The notes under the pieces: generated by a model
Told to the model about the DNA's origin: nothing
Database searches by the model: none
What the model saw: only the letters and a program-made list of their open reading frames with translations
Assembly (NCBI RefSeq): GCF_023146395.1
Contig: NZ_JAGLCD010000006.1
Coordinates: 1-64,000, forward strand
Length of the DNA: 64,000 nt
From: Aeromicrobium sp.
GTDB lineage: Bacteria; Actinomycetota; Actinomycetes; Propionibacteriales; Nocardioidaceae
Direction of reading: 5' to 3'
Shown here: positions 22,317 to 32,218 of the stretch, one piece after another
Layout of the letters: every line of letters starts with the position of its first letter
Numbering within the stretch: the first letter of the stretch is position 1
Translations under genes and position numbers: made by a program

Positions 22317-24911
22317 ATGAGCGACTCAGACGAGAAGCCGACCACCGGGAGTGCTCCCTCCGACCCCTTGCGGGTCGCGGCGGACATGATCGACGACTCC
22401 GGTGACGAACGTGCTTCCGCCGGCTCGTCGGGCTCCGACGGTCGGCCGATGACGGCGCGGGAGCGTCGTGCTGCGGCCAAGGCTGCGCGTCTGGAGGCGG
22501 CGAAGCGCCGTCGCGACGAGCGCGCGGCTCGCCGCTCGTCCGACGACGCGACCTCCGAGACCGCCGACGCGTCGGCACCGACCGAGGCCACCTCCGGCCG
22601 GCCCGAGGACGCCTCGGCCACCGCGGAGCCGCAGACCCTGGCCCAGAAGCTCGACGCCGCTCGACGGGCCGCAGCGGAGCGTGCTGAGGTGCCCGAGCGC
22701 AGCGACCAGGCAGAGCCCGGCGACGAGGCAGAGCGCGAGACCGTGGCTGAGCGCAGCGACGCGGGCGAGTCGACCCGCGAGCTGAGCCGCGACGAGATCG
22801 CCGAGGAGATCCAGCGAGGTCAGGAGCCCGAGGCGGCGACGTCTCGCGAAGCGGCGTCCGATCCGCTGGGGGATGCCGAAGAGCCGCGGGAGTCGGTCTT
22901 CGGTCGCCTGTGGAGCGCCGCCACGGCCGGCGAGCTCGCTGCCGACGACGCCAAGACCCCCGAGCCCGCGAAGACCGCCGAGCCTGAGCCTGAGCCGGTG
23001 GCTGAGGTCGCCCCTGAGCCTGAGCCGGTGGCTGAGTCCGTGCCGGAGCCTGAGCCGGAGTCCGTGCCCGAGCCGGTGGCTGAGGTCGCCCCTGAGCCTG
23101 AGCCTGAGCCGGTGGCCGAGGTCGCGCCCGAGCCGGAGCCGGAGTCCGAGCCCGAGCCGGTGGCTGAGGTCGCCCCTGAGCCTGAGCCTGCGCCGGTGGC
23201 CGAGGTCGCGCCCGACCCGGAGCCCGTGGCCGAGACGGCCGCTGCGTCGTTCGCGACGCCGGAGCCGGTGCCGACAGCGGTCAGCCAGACCTTCGCCGAG
23301 AAGCTTGCCGCCGCGAGTGCCGCGGCGCAGGGCCGGGTGGCCGCCGCGCGCGCCGAGGCCGCGCGCCTCATGGAGGAGGCCGCCCGTGAGCGCGCCGATC
23401 TCGAGGCGCGTCTGGAGGCCGACGAGACCCGGCAGCGCGAGATCGCCGCCCAGAAGCTGCAGGCTGCCGAGCAGGCTGCCGAGGAACGCGTCGCCGCGGC
23501 GCGCGCCGAGGCGGAGCGGGTCAACCGCGACATCCAGAGCGAACGTGCTGCGGCTGCCGCGCGCATCGCGCAGCTCCAGCGCGAGTCCGACGAACGTGTC
23601 GCCGCCGCCAAGGCCGACGCCGAACGCGCCGCTGCAGCCCGGATCGCCGAGGCCGAGGCCGAGGCTTACCGGCTCGTGCAGGCCGCCGAGGAGGAGGCGG
23701 CCCGCAACACCGAGAAGCGCATTGCCGAGGCCGAGGCCGAGGCCGAGCGTGCGGCGCAGGAGCGGCTCCAGGCGGCTGAGGCCGACGCCGAGCGGCGGAT
23801 CCAGGCCGCTCAGGCCAAGGCCGACGACGTCGCACGTCAGGCGGCCCAGGAGCGCGAGGCAGCCAGGGCCCAGCTCGCGGCCGAGCGTGAGGACGCCGAC
23901 CGGCGCCTGGCCGAGGTCAAGGCGGAGGCCGAGACGATCGTGCGCGACGCCGAGGAGACCTCGGCCAACCACATCGCTGCGGCCAAGGGTGAGGCCGAGA
24001 AGTACGCGCAGGAGGTCGCGGCCGAGCGGGTCGCGATCGCGGTTCGTGTGGCTGACGCGGAGCGCGCAGCCGAGGAGAAGCTCGTCGCGGCCAAGGTCGA
24101 GGCCGAGCGGCTCGCCTCGGAGGCGGCCGCGCGTCACGAGGCGGCGGCGGGCGAGCTCGCCCGCGAGCGCGACGAGGCCAAGGCTCTTGTCGCCTCGGCC
24201 GAGGCGCAGGCGCGTCGTCTGGCCGAGGAGGCCGAGGCCCAGCGGGTCGAGGCCGCCCAGCGTCTCGCCGATGCCGAGCGGGTCGCGGAGGAGCGGGTGC
24301 GCCTGGCGCAGGCCGAGGCCGAGCGGGTCGCCGCGGAGGCGGCCGAGGCCGCTCGGGTCGCGGCCCAGGCACGGGCCGAGGCCGAGCGGCAGCAGCAGCT
24401 CGCCGCCGAGGAGGCACGCCGGGACGCCGAGCACCAGGTCGCCGAGGCCGAGCGCTCCGCCGCCGAGAAGGTCGCTGCTGCCCAGGAGGAGGCGCGCCGT
24501 GTCGCGGCCGCGGCCGAGGCCGAGTCGCAGCGACGGATCGCCGAGGCGCAGGCGGAGGCCGAGCGGGTCACGGCGACGTCGAAGCGCGAGGCCCAGGAGC
24601 GGCTCAGCCAGGCCGTGGCCGCCGCCCGCGAGGCCGCCGAGCAGAAGCTGCAGGAGGCTGAGCGCACCGCGATGGAGTGGGTCGCCGCCGCCGAGGCCGA
24701 GGCCGAGCGAGTCGCCCAGGAGCACATCGTGATGGCGAACCAGGCCGCCAGAGGCACGCCACTCGCACCCTCCGCGCCGACGGCGTCAGAGTTCGTCGAC
24801 GACGGCCAGGACGAAGCCGACGACGACTCGGACGAATCGCTCCAGGAGGTGAGCGGTGAGTCGGGAGCCCTTGCCTCCCCGACCAGAAAAAGAGTCGTCC
24901 GACGTAAGTGA
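22317..24911 (+). CDS. Very large Ala/Glu-rich coiled-coil protein
   Basis: An 864-residue protein. The N-terminal ~65 residues include a basic patch ([20 protein letters not shown]), then an acidic disordered region, a Pro-Glu-Val repeat zone (about 221-305, many [11 protein letters not shown] units), a long predicted coiled coil (about 325-815) of near-regular AEAERVAAE heptads, and a short tail ending in RKRVVRRK. No membrane segment or enzymatic motif. AAAGGGAG precedes the ATG at 22317. It overlaps the next gene by 56 bp. It resembles filament-forming Scy/FilP-type proteins in composition only; low-complexity similarity is not proof. Likely a structural scaffold. Confidence 0.75.
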   Translation: MSDSDEKPTTGSAPSDPLRVAADMIDDSGDERASAGSSGSDGRPMTARERRAAAKAARLEAAKRRRDERAARRSSDDATSETADASAPTEATSGRPEDASATAEPQTLAQKLDAARRAAAERAEVPERSDQAEPGDEAERETVAERSDAGESTRELSRDEIAEEIQRGQEPEAATSREAASDPLGDAEEPRESVFGRLWSAATAGELAADDAKTPEPAKTAEPEPEPVAEVAPEPEPVAESVPEPEPESVPEPVAEVAPEPEPEPVAEVAPEPEPESEPEPVAEVAPEPEPAPVAEVAPDPEPVAETAAASFATPEPVPTAVSQTFAEKLAAASAAAQGRVAAARAEAARLMEEAARERADLEARLEADETRQREIAAQKLQAAEQAAEERVAAARAEAERVNRDIQSERAAAAARIAQLQRESDERVAAAKADAERAAAARIAEAEAEAYRLVQAAEEEAARNTEKRIAEAEAEAERAAQERLQAAEADAERRIQAAQAKADDVARQAAQEREAARAQLAAEREDADRRLAEVKAEAETIVRDAEETSANHIAAAKGEAEKYAQEVAAERVAIAVRVADAERAAEEKLVAAKVEAERLASEAAARHEAAAGELARERDEAKALVASAEAQARRLAEEAEAQRVEAAQRLADAERVAEERVRLAQAEAERVAAEAAEAARVAAQARAEAERQQQLAAEEARRDAEHQVAEAERSAAEKVAAAQEEARRVAAAAEAESQRRIAEAQAEAERVTATSKREAQERLSQAVAAAREAAEQKLQEAERTAMEWVAAAEAEAERVAQEHIVMANQAARGTPLAPSAPTASEFVDDGQDEADDDSDESLQEVSGESGALASPTRKRVVRRK
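22979..23233 (+). repeat. In-frame Pro-Glu-Val repeat tract
   Basis: Irregular tandem copies of a 33-36 bp unit encoding [15 protein letters not shown] peptides, at least five times. Codon choices vary between copies (GCCCCTGAG versus GCGCCCGAG), indicating old and partly diverged duplications. Likely length-variable between strains. Confidence 0.75.
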
Positions 24912-26379
24912 GCAGGTTCGGGAACCGTCCGGCACGGGCGATCCCGAGCGACGGACCGCCGACCGCCCGGTCGTCGGCACGAGTCCGCTGCAGCGTGCTC
25001 TCGCCGGTCTGACGACCGCGGGGGAGTGGGCGGCGCAGGCCGAGGCCGAGGAGCGCGCGAACGCCGAGACAGAGGCCGACGCGGCCCCGGTCGAGCTCGA
25101 GCCGGATCTCGACGCCGACGCGGAGCAGGCGCAGGCGCAGGCGCAGCCCGACGAGGGCGACGGCCACGCCGACTCGTCGCCGCGCGAGCGCGCACGCCGG
25201 CTCAAGGCCGAGGCGCGCGCGGCGCGGCGGGCCGAGAAGCTGGAGCGTCGTGCTGCGCGCCGAGCGGCCACGCAGGCTCCGGAGGCGGAGGTCGAGCCCG
25301 CTGCGGGGAGCGGCGACGCACACCCCGAGGTGGTCCCGGTCGCCTCGGGCGACACCGAGCCGTCGCAGGGCGACGTGGACCCGGCGATCGGCGACGACAC
25401 CGCGCCGCTCTCGCCCGCCGACGGTCGTACGGGCACCCGGTCGCGCCGGGCTGTGGCGAAGCAGGCGCGCCAGGCAGCGGCCTTGGAGCGCCGCCGCGCC
25501 CGGGCGGAGGCGAAGGCGCGGCGTGCCGGACGCGGCGAGGGCGCTCTCGAGGCGCCCCCCACGGACGTGTTCGAGGACCCGACCGCTCGGGACGCCGACG
25601 AGATCGACCGCGAGCTGGCTGACGACGAGGTCGTGACCGAGCTCGCCGCCGCGGCCGCGGCCGAGGAGCGGCTCGAGGCCGAGCAGCAGGAGGCTGAACG
25701 ACTCGAGGCCGAGCGGCTGGAGGCCGAGCGACTCGAGGCCGAACGGCTCATCGCCGAGGAGCGTGCGGCCGAGCGCCGTGCCGCCGAGGAGGCCGAGATC
25801 GAGCGGGCCGAGGCCGAGCGGGCCGAGGCCGAGGAGCGACGCGCCGCGGAGCAGGCCGCCGACGACCCCGAGGTCGACTGGGAGGACGTCGAGCGACGCG
25901 CGACCGAGGCGGCCGTGGCCGTCTCGGCACGGGCGAGTGCGCGCGAGCGCAAGGCCCAGGACCGCCAGCGCAAGATCGAGGCCAAGGCGGCCGCCCGGGT
26001 CGAGAAGGACCGCGCGCGCCACGCGTCCCCCGACCTGGACGACGTGCCGGAGCCGCCCGACGTGGTCCGTTCCGCCGGGAAGGGATCGGTCCTGACCGTC
26101 GTGGCGGCGGTCGTGAGCGCAGCGGGCCTGATCCTGTCGGTCGTGCTCGCCGTGGGCGCCATGCTCGCCGCGCTCGGCATCGACTCCGGGACCCTGTACT
26201 CGATCGTCTCGGCGATCTGCGACGCGCTGACTGCCCCGCTGGCCGGGTTCGTCGACTTCTCGGGCTCCAACGCCGCCCAGAAGGAAGCGCTGGTCGCGTG
26301 GGGGCTCGGCTCGATCGTGTACCTGGCGATCGGGCTCGGCGCCCAGTCGCTGCTGCGTTCGCGCGCCGACGACGACTGA
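24856..26379 (+). CDS. Membrane-anchored coiled-coil protein
   Basis: A 507-residue protein: charged low-complexity N-terminus, Arg/Ala-rich helices (about 110-135 and 195-225), a strong coiled coil (about 260-330, [20 protein letters not shown]), a second basic helix (about 345-390), then two C-terminal membrane helices (about 415-440 and 480-500). The GTG at 24856 lies inside the preceding coiled-coil gene with AGGAGG 6 nt upstream, so the pair is translationally coupled. Together they look like a soluble scaffold and its membrane anchor. No family recognised. Confidence 0.72.
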   Translation: MSREPLPPRPEKESSDVSEQVREPSGTGDPERRTADRPVVGTSPLQRALAGLTTAGEWAAQAEAEERANAETEADAAPVELEPDLDADAEQAQAQAQPDEGDGHADSSPRERARRLKAEARAARRAEKLERRAARRAATQAPEAEVEPAAGSGDAHPEVVPVASGDTEPSQGDVDPAIGDDTAPLSPADGRTGTRSRRAVAKQARQAAALERRRARAEAKARRAGRGEGALEAPPTDVFEDPTARDADEIDRELADDEVVTELAAAAAAEERLEAEQQEAERLEAERLEAERLEAERLIAEERAAERRAAEEAEIERAEAERAEAEERRAAEQAADDPEVDWEDVERRATEAAVAVSARASARERKAQDRQRKIEAKAAARVEKDRARHASPDLDDVPEPPDVVRSAGKGSVLTVVAAVVSAAGLILSVVLAVGAMLAALGIDSGTLYSIVSAICDALTAPLAGFVDFSGSNAAQKEALVAWGLGSIVYLAIGLGAQSLLRSRADDD

Positions 26380-26433
26380 GCGCGGCGCTCGCGGTGTGAC
26401 GCAGTCGATGCCGGTTCCCGGTCGCCCCGAATG

Positions 26434-26450
26434 CTACGAGTAGGTAACAT
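26434..26450 (+). promoter_or_regulatory. etfBA promoter with degenerate TTACC-type palindrome
   Basis: CTACG-AGTA-GGTAA (26434-26447) retains the TAC-N6-GTA core and a perfect right arm, which overlaps the -10 hexamer TAACAT (26445-26450), exactly the hexamer used by ccr. Predicted leader is about 120 nt. Confidence 0.45.
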
Positions 26451-26578
26451 GCAAGTTGCTGAGGGTCGCCTCACTGCAGCTCGTCGCGCAGTGGCACAGT
26501 GTCCTCAGGTGCCACCGAACGGTGGCCACGACGCCGATCCCGGCGCCGTGATTCCCGAACCTTCCAGGAGGGTCCCCC

Positions 26579-27358
26579 GTGACCAAGATCGTTGTTGCGG
26601 TCAAGTACGTCCCGGATGCGACGGCCGACCGCACCTTCACGTCCGACAACACCGTCGACCGTGAGGGTGTCGACGGGCTGTTGTCCGAGCTGGACGAGTA
26701 CGCGGTCGAGCAGGCGCTGCAGGTCGTCGAGGCCGGCGAGGGCGAGGTCACGGTCGTGACCGTCGGCCCCGATGACGCCGCCGACGCCGTGCGCAAGGCG
26801 TTGCAGATGGGTGCCGACGCCGGCGTCCACGTCGTCGACGACTCCATCGCCGGGTCCGACGCGTTCGCGACGTCGCTCGTGCTCGCCAAGGCCATCGAGA
26901 AGCTCGAGTACGACCTGGTGTTCTTCGGCATGGCCTCCACCGACGCCGGCATGGGTGTCGTCCCGACGCTCGTGGCCGCGCGCCTCGGCCTGCCGGCCGT
27001 GACGTTCGCCTCCGAGGTCACGGTCGACGGCGACACCGTCAAGATCCGCCGCGACGGCGACGCCGCGACGCAGGAGATCGAGGCCACCGGCAAGATCGTC
27101 GTCTCGGTCACCGACCAGACCGGTGAGGCCCGCTACCCGTCCTTCAAGGGCATCATGGCGGCCAAGAAGAAGCCGATCGACGAGTGGTCGCTGGCCGACC
27201 TGGGCGTCGAGGCCTCCGAGGTCGGCCAGGACAACGCCTGGACCGCCGTGGAGTCCTACGAGCCCCGCCCGCCGCGCACCGCCGGCGAGATCGTGACCGA
27301 CGAGGGCGACGGCGGCACCAAGCTCGTCGAGTTCCTCGCCTCCAAGAAGTTCGTCTGA
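26579..27358 (+). CDS. etfB: Electron transfer flavoprotein beta subunit
   Basis: Small subunit (259 residues) of ETF, which carries electrons from acyl-CoA dehydrogenases to ETF-quinone oxidoreductase. It has the N-terminal IVVAVKYVPD strand, DEYAVEQALQ and the AMP-binding region (VVTVGPDDAADAVRKALQMGAD), plus the AARLGLPAVTF segment. The GTG at 26579 follows AGGAGG. EtfA follows 13 bp later. In this setting methylsuccinyl-CoA and fatty acyl-CoA dehydrogenases are likely electron donors. Confidence 0.94.
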   Translation: MTKIVVAVKYVPDATADRTFTSDNTVDREGVDGLLSELDEYAVEQALQVVEAGEGEVTVVTVGPDDAADAVRKALQMGADAGVHVVDDSIAGSDAFATSLVLAKAIEKLEYDLVFFGMASTDAGMGVVPTLVAARLGLPAVTFASEVTVDGDTVKIRRDGDAATQEIEATGKIVVSVTDQTGEARYPSFKGIMAAKKKPIDEWSLADLGVEASEVGQDNAWTAVESYEPRPPRTAGEIVTDEGDGGTKLVEFLASKKFV

Positions 27359-27371
27359 AAGGGAACGGGAC

Positions 27372-28319
27372 ATGTCTGAAGTTCTCGTGCTGATCGACGC
27401 CCCCGAGGGCAAGGTCACCAAGCCGTCGCTGGAGCTCCTCACGCTGGCTCGCCGCATCGGTGAGCCGTCGGCCGTCGTGTTCGGCTCCGAGGTCCCCTCG
27501 CAGCTCGCCGAGTACGGCGCGGAGAAGGTCTACCAGCTCGACGACGCCGTCTACGGCGAGTACCTCGTGGCCCCCAAGGCCGAGGCGCTCACGCAGCTCG
27601 TCGCCGACAAGAGCCCGGCCGCGCTGCTCGTGCCCGCCACGACCGAGGGCAAGGAGATCGGCGCTCGCGTGGCGCTGGCCACCGAGTCCGGCCTGATCAC
27701 CGACGCGGTCGACGTCACCGTCGCCGGCGACACGGTCACCACCACCCAGAGCGTCTTCGCCGGCAACTTCACCGTTGACGCGAAGGTCACCCAGGGTGCG
27801 CCGGTCATCGCCGTCAAGCCGAACTCGACCTCCCCGGAGGCCGCGTCGGCCGCCGGCACGGTCGAGGCCGTCTCGTTCGACGTCACCGACGCGGGCAAGG
27901 GTGCCAAGATCACCTCCAGCAAGCCCAAGGAGGCCTCGGGCCGTCCGGAGCTGACCGAGGCCGCGATCGTGGTCTCGGGCGGCCGTGGCACCGGTGGCGA
28001 CTTCTCCGAGGTCGAGGCGCTCGCCGACAGCCTCGGTGCCGCCGTCGGCGCCTCGCGCGCCGCGGTCGACTCCGGCTGGTACCCGCACTCGTTCCAGGTG
28101 GGCCAGACCGGCAAGGTCGTCTCGCCGCAGCTGTACGTCGCCAACGGCATCTCCGGGGCGATCCAGCACCGCGCCGGCATGCAGACGTCCAAGACCATCG
28201 TCGCGGTCAACAAGGACGAGGAGGCGCCGATCTTCGAGCTCGTCGACTTCGGCGTCGTGGGTGACCTCAAGACGGTGCTGCCGCAGGCCACCGAGGCCAT
28301 CGTCGCGCGCAAGGGCTGA
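27372..28319 (+). CDS. etfA: Electron transfer flavoprotein alpha subunit
   Basis: Large, FAD-binding ETF subunit of 315 residues. The C-terminal domain holds the FAD signature: [59 protein letters not shown], and [23 protein letters not shown]. Co-transcribed with etfB and closed by a strong terminator at 28344-28378. The etf-iscS-mnmA-ligA-gat order recalls M. tuberculosis fixA/fixB and neighbours. Confidence 0.94.
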   Translation: MSEVLVLIDAPEGKVTKPSLELLTLARRIGEPSAVVFGSEVPSQLAEYGAEKVYQLDDAVYGEYLVAPKAEALTQLVADKSPAALLVPATTEGKEIGARVALATESGLITDAVDVTVAGDTVTTTQSVFAGNFTVDAKVTQGAPVIAVKPNSTSPEAASAAGTVEAVSFDVTDAGKGAKITSSKPKEASGRPELTEAAIVVSGGRGTGGDFSEVEALADSLGAAVGASRAAVDSGWYPHSFQVGQTGKVVSPQLYVANGISGAIQHRAGMQTSKTIVAVNKDEEAPIFELVDFGVVGDLKTVLPQATEAIVARKG

Positions 28320-28343
28320 TCGGCCCGCCGACACCGCTCGATC

Positions 28344-28378
28344 CCCGACCCCCGGACCCTCGTGGTCCGGGGGTCGGG
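28344..28378 (+). terminator. Strong hairpin terminator after etfBA
   Basis: Perfect 15-bp stem: CCCGACCCCCGGACC (28344-28358) against GGTCCGGGGGTCGGG (28364-28378), loop CTCGT. Confidence 0.85.
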
Positions 28379-28546
28379 TCGTGTCCGGAGTGTGGCGAGG
28401 TCAGGCGATGGCCCCGGGTAGTTCGGTGTCGATTTGATGAAGTAGCCCGTCGGGACTATGGCTCGCTGGCTCCTTGGTGATACTCATGATGGATTCATCG
28501 GCTGTCCTGCGCTACCGCGCGGGTCACCCATCAACAGGAGGAATGG

Positions 28547-30169
28547 ATGCGACTCACACGACGAGTTCGCCTCGCGGGCGTGGCACTGGCCGCAAGCGCG
28601 CTGGTGCTGTCCGCGTGCGGCGGTTCTGACGACGACAGTGGAGAGGCCACCGACGCGATCATCTCGGTCAACGGCTCTGAGCCGGAGAACCCGCTGATCC
28701 CGACGGCCACCAACGAGACCGGCGGCGGCAACCCGATCCAGAACCTCTTCGCGGGTCTGGTGTCCTACAACGCCGACGGCTCCACGACCAACGAGGTCGC
28801 CGAGTCGATCGAGAGCGACGACGCCACGCTCTGGACCGTCACGCTCAACGACGGCTGGACCTTCACCGACGGCTCGCCGGTCACCGCCGAGTCGTTCGTC
28901 AACGCGTGGAACTACGGCGCCGACCCGGCCAACGCTCAGCTCAACGCCTACTTCTTCTACCCGATCGAGGGCACCAACGACGAGGGCAACACCCCCGAGG
29001 GCGTCTCCACGATCTCGGGCCTGACGGTCGTCGACGACACGACCTTCACGATCAAGCTGAAGAAGCCGGAGTCGGACTTCCCGCTGCGCCTCGGCTACTC
29101 GGCCTACTTCCCGCTGCCCGAGGCGGCGTTCGGCCCCGACGGCAAGATCACGTCGGAGTACGGCGAGCGGCCCATCGGCAACGGCCCCTACATGCTGTCG
29201 GACTCGGGCTGGGAGCACGACGTCCAGATCTCGATGGTCACCAACCCCGACTACGACGGGGCGCGCAACCCGGCCAACGGTGGCCTGACCTTCAAGTTCT
29301 ACGCCGACCTCGACGCGGCCTACACCGACCTCGTGGGCGGGGACCTCGACGTCCTGGACACCGTTCCGGACTCGGCGCTCGCGACCTTCGAGTCCGATGA
29401 CGTCCAGGCGTTCAACGAGGCGGGCTCGGTCTTCCAGTCCTTCACGATCCCCGAGAGCCTCCCGCACTTCTCGGGCGAGGAGGGCAAGCTGCGCCGTCAG
29501 GCCATCTCCTACGCGATCAACCGTGAGGAAGTCACCGACAAGATCTTCGACGGCACCCGCACGCCGGCCGAGGACTTCACGGCGCCCGTGCTGGACGGCT
29601 GGACCGCAGACGTCGAGGGCAACGAGGTCCTGAGCTTCGACGAGACCAAGGCTCAGGAGCTGTGGGCCGAGGCCGACGCGATCAGCCCGTGGACCGGATC
29701 GTTCCAGATCGCGTACAACACCGACGGTGGCCACAAGGCCTGGGTCGACGCGACCACGAACCAGATCAAGAACGCCCTGGGCATCGACTCTTCCGGCGCC
29801 CCGTACGCGACGTTCGACGAGCTCCGCGCCAAGGTGAACGACAAGACGATCACCACGGCGTTCCGCACCGGTTGGCAGGCGGACTACCCGTCGATGCTGA
29901 ACTACCTCGGGCCGCTGTACGGCACGGGCGCGGGTTCCAACGATGGCGACTACTCCAACCCGGAGTTCGACGCGACCATCGCCGACGCGGCCTCCACCGA
30001 GGGTGACGACCGCTACTCGCTGATCGAGGACGCGCAGGCGATCCTGTTCACCGACCTCCCGGCGATCCCGCTGTGGTACTCCAACATCGCGGCAGCGGCG
30101 GCCACGGACGTCGACAACGTCGAGTTCACCTGGCAGAACCTGCCCGACTACTACAAGATCACCAAGTAG
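28547..30169 (+). CDS. Peptide ABC transporter substrate-binding lipoprotein
   Basis: Family 5 (DppA/OppA-type) extracellular binding lipoprotein of 540 residues: signal peptide with lipobox LSAC (residues 21-24), then the characteristic DDATLWTVTLNDGWTFTDGSPVTAESFVNAW segment, and the two-lobed fold with a C-terminal DLPAIPLWYSN motif. CAGGAGG precedes the ATG. It is the first gene of a complete importer operon; a hairpin at 30182-30230 separates it from the permeases, probably giving a molar excess of binding protein. Peptide substrate unknown. Confidence 0.92.
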   Translation: MRLTRRVRLAGVALAASALVLSACGGSDDDSGEATDAIISVNGSEPENPLIPTATNETGGGNPIQNLFAGLVSYNADGSTTNEVAESIESDDATLWTVTLNDGWTFTDGSPVTAESFVNAWNYGADPANAQLNAYFFYPIEGTNDEGNTPEGVSTISGLTVVDDTTFTIKLKKPESDFPLRLGYSAYFPLPEAAFGPDGKITSEYGERPIGNGPYMLSDSGWEHDVQISMVTNPDYDGARNPANGGLTFKFYADLDAAYTDLVGGDLDVLDTVPDSALATFESDDVQAFNEAGSVFQSFTIPESLPHFSGEEGKLRRQAISYAINREEVTDKIFDGTRTPAEDFTAPVLDGWTADVEGNEVLSFDETKAQELWAEADAISPWTGSFQIAYNTDGGHKAWVDATTNQIKNALGIDSSGAPYATFDELRAKVNDKTITTAFRTGWQADYPSMLNYLGPLYGTGAGSNDGDYSNPEFDATIADAASTEGDDRYSLIEDAQAILFTDLPAIPLWYSNIAAAAATDVDNVEFTWQNLPDYYKITK

Positions 30170-30181
30170 TAGACCTGGCGA

Positions 30182-30230
30182 CCCGGGCTTCCCGAGGGGC
30201 AGCGTCTCCGCTGCCCCCGGGAGGCCCGGG
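30182..30230 (+). terminator. Intra-operon hairpin (attenuating terminator or mRNA stabiliser)
   Basis: Left arm CCCGGGCTTCCCGAGGGGCA (30182-30201, continuing GCG) pairs with 30209-30230 (CGCTGCCCCCGGGAGGCCCG then GG), with small bulges and a TCTC loop. It lies between the binding-protein gene and the permease genes. Confidence 0.65.
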
Positions 30231-30300
30231 CGTCGTGTGCTGTGCCGATCGGTCTCGTCGAGCCGGTCGCCGTCGGTAGCTCTGGCCCTAGGGAGGCGCC

Positions 30301-31233
30301 ATGGGGTGGTACATCCTCAAGCGGATCGTCCAGACGATCCCCGTCATCGTCTTTGCGACGCTGATCATCTATGCCTTGGTCTTCCTGCGCCCAGGCGATC
30401 CTGTCCTGAACCTGTTCGGTGACAAGCCGGTCTCGGAGGCCACCAGGGCCACGATCGAGTCGCAGTACAACCTCGACAAGCCGTTCATCGTGCAGTGGCT
30501 GCTCTTCCTCAAGGGGGCGGTGACCTTCGACTTCGGCACCTCCTTCTCCGGCCAGCCCGTCATCGACCAGATCCAGCGGGCCTTCCCCGTCTCGGTGACC
30601 CTGGCCCTCATGGCGGTCGCCTTCGAGGCGGTGTTCGCGATCATCATCGGCACCTACGCGGGAATTCGCCGCGGCGGCTGGTTCGACGGTGTCTCGCTCG
30701 TCGTGTCGCTCGTGATCGTCGCCGTGCCGATCTTCGTGATCGGCTTCCTGTTCCAGATCTTCATCGGCATCAAGGCCGGCATCGACTGGCTTCCCGCCAC
30801 GGTCGGAGGCGACTGGACCGTCACGGACCTCATCATGCCAGCGATCGTCCTCGGGCTCACGTCCCTCGCGTTCGCGATGCGGCTGACCCGCGGTTCGGTG
30901 TCGGAGAACCTCGCGGCCGACCACGTGCGCACCGCTCGCGCCAAGGGGCTGTCGGAGGGCAAGGTCGTGCGCAACCACGTCCTGCGCAACTCCTTGATCC
31001 CGGTCGTGACCTTCCTGGGCGCCGACCTCGGCACCCTGATGGCCGGCGCCATCGTGACCGAGGGCATCTTCAACATTCCCGGCATCGGCGGGCTGGCCTA
31101 CAGTGCGATCCTCAAGGGCGAGAGCCCGACGATCGTCTCGGTCGTGACCTTGATGGTGCTGATCTACGTCGTCATGAGCCTGCTCGTCGACCTCCTGTAC
31201 GCCTGGCTCGATCCGAGGATCCGTTATGCCTGA
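30301..31233 (+). CDS. dppB: Peptide ABC transporter permease, DppB type
   Basis: Inner-membrane permease of 310 residues with the N-terminal MGWYILKRIVQTIPVIVFAT helix, about six membrane spans, and the EAA loop (LTRGSVSENLAADHVRTARAKGLSEGKVVRNHVLRNSLIPV) that docks with the ATPase. GGGAGG precedes the ATG. It overlaps the next permease gene by 8 bp. Confidence 0.92.
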   Translation: MGWYILKRIVQTIPVIVFATLIIYALVFLRPGDPVLNLFGDKPVSEATRATIESQYNLDKPFIVQWLLFLKGAVTFDFGTSFSGQPVIDQIQRAFPVSVTLALMAVAFEAVFAIIIGTYAGIRRGGWFDGVSLVVSLVIVAVPIFVIGFLFQIFIGIKAGIDWLPATVGGDWTVTDLIMPAIVLGLTSLAFAMRLTRGSVSENLAADHVRTARAKGLSEGKVVRNHVLRNSLIPVVTFLGADLGTLMAGAIVTEGIFNIPGIGGLAYSAILKGESPTIVSVVTLMVLIYVVMSLLVDLLYAWLDPRIRYA

Positions 31234-32218
31234 GAACACTCCGCGCCGCTCCACGCCGCGTCCCGGTCAGGAGCGGTTCGTCGCTCCGGTCGAGGACACC
31301 CCGCTCGCGGCGATCGACAACGTCGACATCGACGTCGCCCCCGAGAGCCAGTGGAAGGAGGCCTGGAAGCGCATGCGGCGCAGTCCGTTGTTCTGGACCT
31401 CCTTGACCATCCTGGCCTTCTTGGCGGTCATGATCGCGTTCCCGCGGCTGTTCACCGACGCCGATCCGCGCTACGCGCAGCTCTCCGACAGCCTCGAGCC
31501 GGCTCGCCCGGGCCACCCGTTCGGCTTCACCAAGCAGGGAGCGGATGTCTGGGCCCGCACGGTGTACGGCGCGCGCGCGTCCGTCGCCGTCGGAGTGCTG
31601 ACCACGATCATCTTCGTCCTGGTCGGCGTCGTCACCGGCGCGGTGGCCGCCTATTACGGCAAGTTCGCCGACACGGTCATCTCGCGTACGAGCGACATCT
31701 TCTTCTCGATCCCCCTGCTCCTGGGCTGCATCGTGGTCGTCTCGGTCATCAACAACACGTGGCCGGATCGTGGATTCTGGGGGGCGGTCATGGTCATCGT
31801 CCTGGCGTTGTCGTTGTTCGCCTGGCCCCAGATCACCCGCCAGATGCGTGCCGCAGTGCTCGAGGTCAAGAATCTCGAGTTCGTCGACGCCGCACGGGCC
31901 ATCGGTGCTTCGAGCCGCGCCAACCTCATCCGCCACATCGTGCCGAACGCGATCGGCCCGGTCATCGTCACGGCCACGATCTCCCTGGGCGTGTTCATCG
32001 TCTCCGAGGCGACCCTGTCGTTCCTCGGACTTGGCCTTCCCGGGAGCGTCATGTCCTGGGGCAACGACATCGCCGCCGCGGAGGTGCAGATCCGCTCGGG
32101 CGAGCACCTGCGCGTGCTGGCCGTGCCGTCGGTGGCCCTGGCCGTCACGGTGCTCGGCTTCATCCTGCTCGGTGAGTCCGTGCGAGAGGCCCTCGACCCG
32201 AAGGCGAGGAAGAAGTGA
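31226..32218 (+). CDS. dppC: Peptide ABC transporter permease, DppC type
   Basis: Second permease subunit, 330 residues. It has a ~60-residue cytoplasmic N-terminal extension, a WKRMRRSPLFWTSLTILAFL first span, HPFGFTKQGADVWARTVYGARAS typical of the DppC family, an EAA loop (VDAARAIGASSRANLIRHIVPNAIGP) and a C-terminal LLGESVREALDPKAR. Start overlaps dppB; stop overlaps the ATPase gene by 4 bp. Confidence 0.92.
   Translation: MPENTPRRSTPRPGQERFVAPVEDTPLAAIDNVDIDVAPESQWKEAWKRMRRSPLFWTSLTILAFLAVMIAFPRLFTDADPRYAQLSDSLEPARPGHPFGFTKQGADVWARTVYGARASVAVGVLTTIIFVLVGVVTGAVAAYYGKFADTVISRTSDIFFSIPLLLGCIVVVSVINNTWPDRGFWGAVMVIVLALSLFAWPQITRQMRAAVLEVKNLEFVDAARAIGASSRANLIRHIVPNAIGPVIVTATISLGVFIVSEATLSFLGLGLPGSVMSWGNDIAAAEVQIRSGEHLRVLAVPSVALAVTVLGFILLGESVREALDPKARKK

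Noticed and set aside
22326..24725. A 799-codon Leu/Gly/Arg-rich frame antisense to the large coiled-coil gene
   Set aside because: The periodic Ala/Glu codons of the sense gene create LGLG-type repeats on the other strand; no start signal supports it.
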